Of a stretch of DNA of 64,000 nucleotides, positions 11,601-21,775 are shown piece after piece. Where the stretch lies: NCBI RefSeq assembly GCF_030867145.1, contig NC_134443.1, positions 2,418,001-2,482,000 of the forward strand. The letters are read 5' to 3'. Positions within the stretch are counted from its first letter, which is position 1. Each line of letters begins with the position of its first letter. Source of the stretch: Opisthocomus hoazin. Lineage: Eukaryota > Chordata > Aves > Opisthocomiformes > Opisthocomidae. The translations under genes and the position numbers were made by a program. Under the pieces are notes generated by a model. It did not search any database. It worked only from the letters and a program-made list of their open reading frames with translations, and was not told where the DNA came from.

Positions 11601-14600
11601 GGCGATGGGGGGACACGGGGTGACGTCCTCCAGTGAGCACGGGGAGACACGGGGTGACGTCCCCCAGCGAGGACGGGCATGGGGGGCCATGGGGTGACGC
11701 CCCAGGATGGGGCTGGGGTGCCGGGGGTCCCGGGCGGGTCCCACCTCCTCGCGGGGGCTGTCGCGGCGGAGGAGCCCGAGGCGGCGGGGAAAGGGGTGCC
11801 CGGCTGCCACCCACTCGCGCTGCACCAGGCTCTGGAAGCCGGGCAGGGTGCGGGCGTGGGGGTCCCCCAGCAGCTGCACCAGCGAGGCCAGCAGGCAGTT
11901 CAGGTCCCGGTCCGACGGCTCTGGGGGTGGCGGGGGGAAGCTGAGTTGGGTGGGGGGGTCCCCAGCACATCCCCCCCACCCCGTGGGTCCCCCCGGCGCT
12001 ACCTTGCAGGAGGACGGAGCAGCGTCTCCCCGCCAGCAGCGATGCCACCTCGGCCGCTTTCCTCAAGCAGGTGCTGGGGAGGGGGGAAAAAGGGGGGGGA
12101 TCAGGGCACCCCGAAACGCCACGGGGGTCCGCAGCCCACCCCGGGATGCTCCCACCCCCCCAGCAATGCCCCCATCGCCCTGCACCCCAAAAAAAAGCCG
12201 CCGGCTCACCGGACGTGGTCCAGCCACCGCGTCCCCTCCAGCGCCGAGAGCCACTTCTCGTCGGCCGCCGCGCCTGGGGCAGAGGGTGGGGGTGACGGAG
12301 CAGCGGGACCCCCCCCCGGGTCTGGGGGTTCGGGGTGGGGGGGTCCCCGCTCACCGGGCAGGCAGAGCGCCCGCAGCTTGAGGTGGGCGAGCTGGATGTC
12401 GGCGAGGGTGGGCAGCTCGGCGGCATCAGCCAGCACGCAGGGCCCACGGCCCCCCAGCAGCAGAGCCTCCAGGCACCTGGGGGGGGGGACATGGGACCCC
12501 CGGGTGGGGCCGGGTCGGGGCAGCACCCCCAGACCCCCCCGGGACCCCCGGCAGGACTCACCTCACGTCCTCGCTGCCCGGCTCCGAGGCCGCGTGGAAG
12601 CTGGCGGCTCTCAGCAGGTCGCTGCCACCCGGGTGATGCCAGCACAGGCGCTGCAGGCGAGAAAGGGGGGGGCCCCCAAGCATCACCCCCCCAGCCCCTT
12701 CCCCTGGCCCCCCCCCAGCACCCACCGCCCTCCCGGGGCACTCACGGGCACCCGGCGCTCCTCGAAGTGGGCGAAGATTCGCTTGAGGTCGTGGTCCAGG
12801 AGCGCGCTGGGCACCCACAGGTACCGGGGGAGGCTGCGGGCAGAGGGGGGCGTGGAGCAGGTCCCCCCCCCCAGCACCCCCAAACCCCGGGGTGCCGTTT
12901 CCAGCGGCTCCCGGGGTGTTTTCCCCAAACCGTGGGCAGAGGGGAGGATTTTCCCCCCCCACCCCTTCGTCGCCGCCCCCCCCCCGGGCCCCTCGGGGTG
13001 GGGGTTGTTTCCCGCCGTGCCCCCCCCCCAGAGTGGGGTGCTGGGGGCCGGGGGACCCCGGGAGCAGCCGGGCCATACCTGGGGGCCATGTCGAAGCGCT
13101 CGTTGACGGCGCTCACCCGCCAGCCCGCGGCACCCAGGCGCTTCAGCTCCTTCTCCCAGTCGCGCAGGCTCTCGAAGAGGAGCGTGGCAGCCAAGCCTTC
13201 CTCCTCCTCCACCTCCTCCTCCTCCTCCTCCTCCTCCTCCTCCTCACCTTCCTCATCCTCCAAGGGCTCTTCGGCGGGGCAAGACCCTCCATCGTCTCCC
13301 TCGCCGGCGTCCCCCAGCCACGCAGCCGCCTCCCGCGCCTGGGCGATGGCGTTGGCGACCTGCGGAGAGGAGCCAGGGCCGGGTGTCAGACCCCCCAAAC
13401 CCCCCGCCAAAGCCATGGAGCACCCCCAAACCCCCCCCCAAAACCATGGAGCACCCCCAAACCCCCCCCCCCCAAGCCACGGAGCACCCCCCAAACCCCC
13501 CCAAAGCCATGGAGCACCCCCAAAACCCCCCCCAAAACCATGGAGCACCCCCAAAACCCCCCCCAAAGCCATGGAGCACCCCCAAACCCCCCCCCCCCAA
13601 GCCATGGAGCACCCCCAAACCCCCCCCCCCAAAGCCATGGAGCACCCCCAGAGCCGGCTACGAAGCTTCCCTGTCCCCCCCCCCACCGCCAGCCCCCCGG
13701 CTCACCCGAAACGCCTGCGGAGCCAGCCCGTTCTCGTGGAAGTGGAAGCGGAGGAGGCGGAAATCCCGGCAGAAGACTTCGAGCTCCTCGGGGATGAACT
13801 TGAGGGTGGAGGTGGCCGTCAGCACCTTGGGCTTGGCGAAGCTGCTGGCTGCGGCGGGCGAGGGGGCGGCCGTCGGCGCCGGCTGAGACCTGCCCAACTC
13901 AGCGCATGGGGCCCGGGGCTGCCCCCCGCCCCGTACCTGCCACCAGTTTGCGGATGCAGGGCAGCGGCACGTCGTCCTCGCTGCGGAGGAAGGGACGGGA
14001 GCCGGGGGCCTGCGGGAGCCGGGGCAGAGCTGGGAGCCGCCCCGGGGCTGCCCCTCGGTGCCCCCCACCCCCCCGCCCTGCAGCGAGTGGTGCCTGGGGT
14101 GAACGAGCAAGGGTGGGGCTGGGCCGGGGCCGGGGTGCCACCGGGATGGGGTGCAGACGCAACCGGGGTGGGGTTGGGATGGGGTTGGGATGGGGCTGGG
14201 ATGGGGTCAGAAGGCAGCTGGCATTGGGATGCAGCAGAATGGGGTCAGGATGGGGCTGGGATGCCACCGGGATGGGGTGCAGACGCAACCGGGATGGGGT
14301 TGGGATGGGGTTGGGATGGGGCTGGGATGGGGTCAGAAGGCAGCTGGCATTGGGATGCAGCAGGATGGGGTCAGGATGGGGCTGGGATGCCACCGGGATG
14401 GGGTGCAGACGCAACCGGGGTGGGGTTGGGATGGGGTTGGGATGGGGTTGGGATGGGGCTGGGATGGGGTCAGAAGGCAGCCTGGCATTGGGATGCAGCA
14501 GAATGGGGTCAGGATGGGGCTGGGATGGGGCTGGGATGGGGTTGGAATGGGGTCAGAAGGCAGTTGGCGTGGGGATGCAGCAGGATGGGGTCAGGATGGG

Positions 14601-15639
14601 GCTGGGATGCCTCCGGGATGGGGTGCAGATGCAACCGGGATGGGGTTGGGATGGGGTTGGGATGGGGCTGGGATGCCACTGGGATGGGGTGCAGATGAAA
14701 CCGGGATGGGGTTGGGATGGGGTTGGGATGGGGCTGGGATGCCACTGGGATGGGGTGCAGACGCAACCGGGATGGGGTTGGGATGGGGCTGAGATGGGGC
14801 TGGGATGGGGTTGGGATGGGGTCAGAAGGCAGTTGGCGTGGCGATGCAGCAGGATGGGGTCAGGATGGGGCTGGGATGCCACCGGGATGGGGTGCAGACG
14901 CAACCGGGGTGGGGTTGGGATGGGGTTGGGATGGGGCTGGGATGGGGTCAGAAGGCAGCTGGCATGGCAATGCAGCAGGATGGGGTCAGGATGGGGCTGG
15001 GATGCCTCCGGGATGGGGTTGGGATGGGGTCAGAAGGCAGCTGGGATGGAGCTGGGGTAGGGATGCAACAGGAGGGGGTCAGGATGGGGCTGGGATGGGG
15101 TGGGGACGCAGCTGCAATGGGATTAGGATACAGCCAGGATGGGGCTGGGATGGGGATGCAGTGGGGTGGGGGTCAGGATGGAGCTGGGATGGGGCCAGGA
15201 GGGGGTGGGAACAGAGTGGGGATGGGGATGCAGTGGGATGAGGCTGGAATGGGGCTGGGATGGGGTGGGAATGGGGTGGGAATGGGGTGGGGATGCAGTG
15301 GGCTGGGGGTCAGGATGGAGCTGGGATGGGGCCGGGATGGGGTGGGAATGGGTGAGGGCGCGGGGGCGGTGCCGGGGGGGTCCCGGTGCCGGTGGGTCCC
15401 ACCTGGGCGGGCAGGAACGCCAGGCGGCGGTCGGTGCAGAGCAGCGTCCCCGGGACGGAGCCGTCGCCGTCCCCGCAGCGCTGCCGGGCGCCCGCCGCCT
15501 CCTCCAGCAGCCGCTCCCCTGCGGGACCGGGGCCGGGCGCTGGGCCGGGGGTCCCCGCCGCTGCCCCCCCCCCCCCTGCCCCGGCCCCGGCCCTACCTGG
15601 GAGCCCGGCGAAGGCGGCGCGGCCCCGCGCTCCGCTCAT
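8638..15639 (-). CDS. MTMR11: MTMR11, myotubularin-related pseudophosphatase (fifteen exons)
   Basis: Inactive member of the myotubularin phosphoinositide 3-phosphatase family. Exons: 15597-15639, 15403-15518, 13937-14009, 13706-13848, 13079-13359, 12746-12833, 12562-12650, 12355-12476, 12210-12273, 12003-12073, 11745-11920, 11088-11258, 10716-10931, 10228-10467, 8638-8769. Phases agree throughout; 2025 nt, 674 residues (human 709). The PH-GRAM part contains [11 protein letters not shown] and DFRLLRF. The phosphatase-like part contains [61 protein letters not shown] and [19 protein letters not shown] and a leucine-rich helix close the protein. The CX5R active site is absent. Several introns are only 78-95 bp. 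The N-terminus is the weakest part: the reading frame is open upstream of the chosen ATG, and human MTMR11 is longer there. Confidence 0.93.
8820..9890. repeat. 21-bp/63-bp minisatellite in MTMR11 last intron
   Basis: 21-bp units of the type GATGGAGATGGGGTTGGGCTG. Within 9120-9400 they form a 63-bp higher-order unit whose GGAAGGACGG segment recurs at about 9141, 9204, 9267 and 9330. It degrades into related GGATGGACAGACA units towards 9890. Confidence 0.92.
9895..10172. repeat. (GGAT)n microsatellite blocks with TACAGGGTGG spacers
   Basis: Five GGAT runs, interrupted by GATACAGGGTGGGATGG, continue the preceding array in MTMR11 intron 14. On the gene strand the frame through it reads Ser-Ile-His-Pro repeats. 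Confidence 0.95.
11265..11700. repeat. Minisatellite in MTMR11 intron 11
   Basis: About eleven units of roughly 33-42 bp containing GGGGACACGGGGTGATGTCC and CCCAGCGAGGA. It fills nearly all of the 486-bp intron between exons 12 and 11. Confidence 0.9.
11745..12073 (-). CDS. MTMR11: MTMR11 exons 10-11 spanning the degenerate active site
   Basis: Exon 10 is 12003-12073 and exon 11 is 11745-11920, separated by an 82-bp intron. Where active myotubularins have HCSDGWDRT, the spliced product here reads QEPSDRD. The catalytic cysteine position is Glu (about residue 364) and the P-loop is shortened. Downstream, [14 protein letters not shown] and [15 protein letters not shown] match the family well, so the loss is specific to the catalytic loop and is shared with known MTMR11 proteins. 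Confidence 0.92.
13079..13359 (-). CDS. MTMR11: MTMR11 exon 5 with acidic poly-Glu insert
   Basis: The exon begins VANAIAQAR, continuing the PH-GRAM end, and finishes with [12 protein letters not shown] at the start of the phosphatase-like domain. Between them lies a stretch of about 25 mostly Glu residues encoded by a GAG/GAA triplet run (plus strand CTC/TCC, about 13197-13262). Both flanks are conserved, so the insert is an in-frame microsatellite expansion in the linker between the two domains. Confidence 0.92.
13385..13650. repeat. Minisatellite in MTMR11 intron 4 (C-rich, about 32 bp)
   Basis: Eight units containing CCATGGAGCACCCCCAAA followed by 6-10 C and AAAGC/AAAC. The opposite (gene) strand has GGGGTTTTGGGG-like runs, a strong candidate for G-quadruplex formation in the intron RNA. 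Confidence 0.92.
14105..15360. repeat. Minisatellite with 126-bp higher-order units in MTMR11 intron 2
   Basis: 12-bp GGGATGGGGTTG/GGGATGGGGCTG units with a larger unit that begins CAACCGGG at 14160, 14286 and 14412 (126-bp spacing). The first two units differ at about two positions. Later units are rearranged. It fills most of the 1393-bp intron. Confidence 0.93.
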
Positions 15640-15954
15640 GGCCGAGGGGACTTCGCCCGGGAGGGCCCGGCGCGGCGGCGGGACCGGAGCGGGGCTGCCG
15701 GGAGCACCAGGAGCCGCCGCCCGGCCCCGGCCCCTCCTCGGCTCCCGGGCCCGGCTCCCGGTCCCAGCTCCCGGCTCCCGGGCCCGGCTCCCGGCGGGGC
15801 GGAGCGGCGGGCGGGCAGGAGGGCCCCGCTGCCCGCACCCTGCCCGCTCCCTGCCCGCACCCTGCCCGCCCGCAGCCCCCGCCCCAAAGCGCGGAGAGCC
15901 CGGGGGCCCGGCCGGGAGCTGCGAGACTGGAGCACGGGGGAGACGGGGTACGGC

Positions 15955-16775
15955 CCCCGGTACCCCAAAAGAGATGGGCGATGCTGGAGGGGGATCTACA
16001 GCTCCAGGCACCCCAAAAGGGTGCTGGAGGGGGATCTACAGCTCCAGGCACCCCAAAAGGGTGCTGGATGGGGTGAGCACGGCTCCAGGCACCCCAAAAG
16101 GGTGCTGGAGGGGGATCTACAGCTCCAGGTACCCCAAGAGGGTGCTGGACGGAGTGAGGACGGCCCCAGGCACCCCAAAAAGGGATGGGTGGTTGCTGGA
16201 GGGGGATCTACAGCTCCAGGCACCCCAAAAGGGTGCTGGATGGGGTGAGGATGGCCCCAGGCACCCCAAAAGGGGTGGGCAGTGCTGGATGGGGACCCCA
16301 GAAAGAAAGAACAGTGCTGGAGCTGGGGGGCACAGCTCCAGGCACCCCAAAAGGGACACAGAGGCTGGAGGGGAACCTGTAGTCCCAGGCACCCCGTAAA
16401 GGGGTGCACAGTGCTGGGGGGGGGTATGTACAGCTCCAGGCACCCCATGAAGGATGTAGGGTGCTGGAGGGGGACCGATAGCCCCAGACACCCCACAAAG
16501 GGGTGCACAGCGCTGGAGGGGGGGGACCTACAGCTCCAGGAGCGGAAACGTGCAGCCCCCAGCACCCCAGGAAGGATGCTGGGTGCTGGGTGGGCTACGC
16601 ACAGCCCCCGGCACCCCGACAGGGATGCTGGGTGCTGGGTGGGCTACGCACAGCCCCTGGCACCCCAGGAAGGATGCTCGGTGCTGGGTGGGCTACGCAC
16701 AGCCCCCGGCACCCCGACAGGGATGGTCGGCACTGGGTGGGGTACGCACAGCCCCCCGCACCCCATCACGGACGC
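15955..16775. repeat. Two adjoining minisatellites upstream of MTMR11
   Basis: 15955-16535 has units of about 50 bp with CTACAGCTCCAGGCACCCCA and AAAGGGTGCTGGA. 16550-16775 has about 57-bp units with GGTGGGCTACGCACAGCCCC. They share the CAGGCACCCC/CCGGCACCCC core, so the second probably derives from the first. They start about 320 bp upstream of the MTMR11 start codon. Confidence 0.9.
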
Positions 16776-18336
16776 TTCGCCAGCCGAGGGCCGTGCAGCA
16801 CCGGGGACAGCAGGGTTACCCCCAGACCCCCACCCCGTCGGGGTGCCCCCACCCCGTCCCCGCACCCTTCTGCCGGCTGACGCGGGGGCCCCCGCCGAGC
16901 CCCACGGCCTCTCCTCGGGACACGGCGCTGCCGGGGAGGAACGAGCCGCTCCGTGACTCATCGCCGAAGCACGGCCTCCTCCTCCCAGCCCCGGAAAACC
17001 CAACGCGCCGGCACCCCGCGCCAAGCCGGCCTGGCTCCCGCTGGCCCCAACCCCGCCGAGGCGGCCGAGGGCCCCGGGGCCCTGACCCCGCTCCCGGCAG
17101 CGGGTGCTCGGTGGCCCCGGGGCCAAGGTTTGCCACCCCCGACTGCCACGAAACCTCCGGGGACCCCGAAACCCAAACCCCGGGGCTCAGCTCCTCCTGC
17201 CGGGGCCAGGACCGCGGCGGCGGTGCTGACACCGGGCGGGATAAATCCTGGCACAAACCAGGTGCGCGGGAAGCCCAGCGCCGCTGGAGCACACGCTCCA
17301 GCTAAAAACCTTGATTTGAGGTGTATTTGCCCCCCCGGTTTTTGGGGCAGCCCCGGCTTTGGTGGCTGCAGCTTGTGCACCCCGACTTTCCTCCTGCAGC
17401 CAGCGGAGCATCCCGGCGGAGCCCGGTCGGGTCCTTGGCTCCAGCACCTGACGGAGAAGAGGAATTTCCTGCAGGGCTTCAACCCAGGGCTGCTCTGGAA
17501 GGCGAGGGCAGCGTCCGCGCCAGCTCGGGGTCAGCCCAGGCCGCAGCGAGAGCCGGAGGAAAACCGGCGCCGGGGCCGAGCCGGCAGCGACGTGGCACCG
17601 GGCAGCCGCCCGCCGACGCTGCGAGGAAGGAGAAACCCCGGGAGCTGGGACGGAAAATCCCAGCGCGAAGAAATCCCGTGGGAAACCGCCCCCAGCTCCC
17701 TCATCCCCAAAGGGAATCCCACCTCCCCGCGCCCCGGTTCCCAACCTGCCCCAAACCCCCCAAGGGCCGCGGCGTCGGGCGAGGACGCAGCGGCGTGGGG
17801 CGAAGACGCGGCCGCCCTGCCCTGCTTGGAGCCGGGGCTGGACCCACGGGGCTGGACCCACCCATGGACACCATCGCGGGGAATTTTGCCCTCTCCGAGC
17901 CCGTTCAAGCTGCAGCAGCCAACGCGCCTCGCGCCAGCACGCGGCCGGATTTTATCGCCACGCGGTGCCGAAGCCTTGCTCGGGCGTTCGGTCGCCGAAA
18001 GCACCTCCGGGTGCCGGCCTGCGGCTGGAGCTGGGGCGAAGGCTCTTCCCAACCCAGCGAGGACTGCCAAAAAGGGGGAGGGAGCGGTGGGCAGTTTCAT
18101 TTTTCAAATAAAACCCTGAATTTGGTGCTTCGACAGCAGGGAATCGGCCCCGGTCCCCAGGGAAGCGGACGGAAAGGACGCAGCGGAGAAACACCCAGGA
18201 AAACCCCAAGCAGGCGCCGCGGGAGGGGGTGCAGGCGGGGGCTGGGGGCACGGGGGGCCGGGGCACCCGGAGCCCGCCGGGGCGAAGCGGAGGAAAGAGG
18301 CACGGCCGCCGCGCGGGGTGAGTTAGTCCAAGGTCG
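16776..18336. other. Intergenic GC-rich sequence between MTMR11 and OTUD7B
   Basis: Single-copy, CpG-containing sequence with no recognisable coding exon, repeat family or RNA gene. It could hold an upstream MTMR11 exon, since the human protein has a longer N-terminus, but I found no matching peptide. Confidence 0.5.
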
Positions 18337-21300
18337 TTTATTGTCAGCGAATCGATGGTAGCGCAAACGCAGGGGGACGCGGCGTGCGGCCCGACGGCGG
18401 CGCGCCGTCCAGCGCCGGCTGCAGCGGTGCTCGCACGGAGGGGGAAAAAGCCAGCGCCAGCCTCATCTTTAATTTAAAAAAAAAAAATCAAGAAAAACAA
18501 ATAAAGGTTTTTTGTGAATGGAGAATTGCGGAATTAATTCAGGTCACTTCTCGTCGGGTCAGGGGTAACCAACGCGTCCCACCAGCCGCCCGGTGCCGGG
18601 GCCGGGTAACGCCAGGGCCGGCAAACGCTCGCCCGACAAAACCAGCCGCTCGGTAACGGGTTTCACACCCCCCTAAAGAAAATCTGCGCTGCGTCCGGGG
18701 CCCGACGGCAGCAACGCTTCCTCCGCCACACCAGTAAGGGCACTTGTTAGAAGACCCCGGGACCAAGCCGTGGCCTCCCCAGCCCCGGCCGACGGGAGAA
18801 AAACCCTCCCGGGAGCAGGGCCGGTGCTTCTCCTCCACGAAAGGTGCTCGCTCCCCCCCCAGCCCTCCCCGCCGTAAAAAAACAGGGGCCAGAAAAATAC
18901 CGAAAAATAGTGAGAACGCCGTGGGGGCAGCGGCTTCAGCGTGTTTCTGAACAGGACCCAGCGGGCGGCAGACGTCAGCTTGCAATAAATAGAAATTGTA
19001 TTTAATAGTCCCTTAAAAAAGAAAATAAAACAAAGGATTGGTTTCACCATAAAGGAAACAAAACTGAGCTGCACAAACCCTCCGTGGCTCTGCCGAGGGC
19101 GGGGGGCTGGGTGCGACCCAGCGGAGGTCGGGGCGCAGCCCAAGCTCTCCCCTCGCCGCGAAACGCACAGCCAAGCTCCGGCGCCAGGGCCCGAAGCTCG
19201 GTCGCTCGCGGTTTTCTTTCCGTTTGGATTTTAAAAATCAGCCCCGAACTCGACCGACCGCCATGAAAACCGGCAGTGGCGGGCGCTGGAGACCCCGCCA
19301 GACCCCCCCGGCGCAGCCGCCCGGGCTCAGCCGGACCTCGGGGGGGACCAGGACCCCCACCCCCTGGTAACAGCAACACAGAGCACCCACCAAAACTCCC
19401 TTTTTCCCCCAAAAAAAACACCTCGGGAGGGGACAGCGTGCCAGCACCTCCGGCCGCACGGGACCTGAGACGACCCTCCTCCCGGAGGCCGCGCCGCCGG
19501 GGACCTGCCACCCGCGTGCCCCTTCCTCCCCCCTTCAGACACCGCGACCCGCAGCTCCGTCACCTCCCGAAGCTCCATGTAAAGCTCCCCCAAACCCCCC
19601 CGGGTTTAACCACTGCGCTCCAGGCAGGAGCCCCCCACATCGAGTGGCTCCGAAAACCGGCGCCAGGAGCTCCCCACCACGCCGCGACCCCAGCCCCCTC
19701 CAGCTGGGCACAGTGACAGGATCGGGTCCCCCAAAACGGGGAGAACCCCCCCACCCCAAACACCAGGAAGGGCGGGGGAAGCATCGCCTCCTGCCCTCCC
19801 CCCGCCTGGGGTCTGCGCAGAGCATCCCCACTCCCACCGCCCGCGCCCCAAACCGAAATTGGGGACAGAAACCACGTGACCACCCCCCCCAGCCAGGTTT
19901 TTGTTCATTTTCTAAACGTTTCAGCTTCATTTTTGGGGGGGGGCCCAGAGGCTGCGGCAGCGTAAGCCGCACACCCGGGTTAAAGCCCGGAGGAATCGCT
20001 GCTGGCGGGTGGACGGGCACGGGAGTCCCCGACGGGACCCCCACCCACATCGCAGCCCCTGCGCGGGGCTCGTCTGCGCCCGGCGAGCCAACAAAACCGA
20101 GGAGAAGCAGCAAGCCCAGCACCGAACCAGCACCGGGGGGTTCAGCACCCACGGGCAGGCAGCTCCAGCGGCTCGACCCACGCCGTTGGGACGCGCGTGA
20201 CGCCGCCGCGCGGCCGCCGCCTCAGAAAAGGCCCCGGTTCGGGGGGTTTTACAGACGGTAAAAGGCGTAGGTGGGAGCCAAGCCTTGGGGCAGCGGGGGG
20301 AGTAAGGCTTCGGGTGAGTCCCCAGGGTTAAGTACACTTCCACCTCCTCTGCCCGGGGCTCTCGTCCCTTCCCGGGAAGGGCAGCGGGCAGGATCCGCAC
20401 GGGAAGGGATTGCATAGTTTGATGCCTTTTGAAAAAAAAAAAAAAAACAAGAAAAATTTAAAAAATTAAAAAAAAAAAAAAAGAGGGAATGGTGTAAAGC
20501 TTTGAATTATCGGTATAATTCACGTTTTATTTCCAGGTGGTAAAACGCCGAATCTCGCTCTGCGCAGGATGGAGTCCGGCTGGGGAGCTGGAGTTAGAAA
20601 AAGAAAAAAAAAAGATCTGTGCAAACATTGCAGTGCCAAAGCCACCCCCCCGGGGCCGGGCCGGGAGCGCTCGGCGCAGCGGCGGGGACGCCGTGGACCA
20701 CGCCGAGGGCGGACGTTCGTTACGGGTTGGTTTCCTCCGAATGCTTGGCTCCTTGGCCCTGTTATCAAAAATATCTGGGAGCGTCCCTCAGCCCAGGGTG
20801 GGTTACGTGGCTCAGCGAAACGGAGCCGAGTTAGTTCGCTTCGGCGGAACAGAGGTAGTACGGAAGTAGCTCGCTCAAGTAGCAGGAGTCATGGCGGGGC
20901 TGCGAGCGCCCGGGCACCCGTCGCCCTCCCGGCCTCCCCGCGCCGGTGGTCATGGCGGAGGCGCCGGCCTCGCTTCTCGCCTCCCTTCGGACGCGGCCGC
21001 ACCGCCTGCAGAACGGTTTTTGCGCGGTGCTTCTGCGGGGGGGGAAGCTCCAAACCACTCCAGCACGGCGATCGCCCCCCCCCCCCCCGCTGCCCTCCCG
21101 CCCCGAGGAAGAGTTTAAAAAGAACATTTTAAAAACAGAGCTGAGCCCGGCAGGAGGGCAGAGCCCCCAGCGCGCTGCCGAGGTGCTCGGAGACGTCCGA
21201 AGGGGCCGGGCTCCGATGGGTTCAACTGAAGAAAAACCCCACAAACGTCCAATTCCAATTAAATTTCGCTCAGTACCAGCACAAACAAATATAAAATAAA

Positions 21301-21775
21301 AACAGTGTTTAAAAAAAAAACCAAAAAACCCCTCTCAATTCAACGGTCTGTAAGGTTCAAACTGAAGTTGCCGGGGCGTCTCCGCTCCGCTCGGAGCCCA
21401 GCTGGAGGGACCCCGCGGGGCGCTGCCCCCCGCTCCCCTTCGCCGGGAGCTTTGGGCTGGTTTCTCGAATCGCATCGCCGAACCCCCCCTTCCACCCTCC
21501 GCTCGCCCCGCGGCGCGAAGAAGCCTCTCGAGGAGCCCCCTCCTCCCTCCGGCGCGGTCGCCGGGAGCGGGGGCTGCTTCTTCTCGCCCCCCGCATCGCC
21601 TCCATCCCACCGGCCAAACCCCGCTCCTCAGCCCGGCCAAGCGAACACCCGCTCCCTCCTGCCAGACAGGGAGAGGAGCGCCGAGGAGGGGGGTTAAAAA
21701 ACAACATCATCTCTACGTGTATTATTGCATTCCCCATCTCGCATGGGTCCCGAGATCAGCGCCGGGGCAGAGCGC
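18337..21775 (-). other. OTUD7B: OTUD7B 3' UTR (up to 3.4 kb, two or more poly(A) signals)
   Basis: The stretch after the OTUD7B stop has no coding potential I can support on either strand. Gene-strand AATAAA occurs at 20526-20531 and 18337-18342, and ATTAAA-type variants occur near 18467 and 18999. The transcript would have long U-rich tracts opposite the A runs at about 20432-20483 and 18477-18490. Human OTUD7B also has a multi-kilobase 3' UTR. The end at 18337 is the furthest plausible one; the site at 20526 would give a short form. Confidence 0.65.

Noticed and set aside
12335-14698. 787-codon plus-strand open frame across MTMR11 introns
   Set aside because: Antisense to five or more MTMR11 exons. 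Its length comes from stop-free repeats (Pro/Met/His and Gly/Trp/Met strings).
20432-20483. A-rich tract as a poly(A) tail of a processed pseudogene
   Set aside because: No gene-like sequence or target-site duplication precedes it. It lies within the inferred OTUD7B 3' UTR and is read as U-rich RNA.
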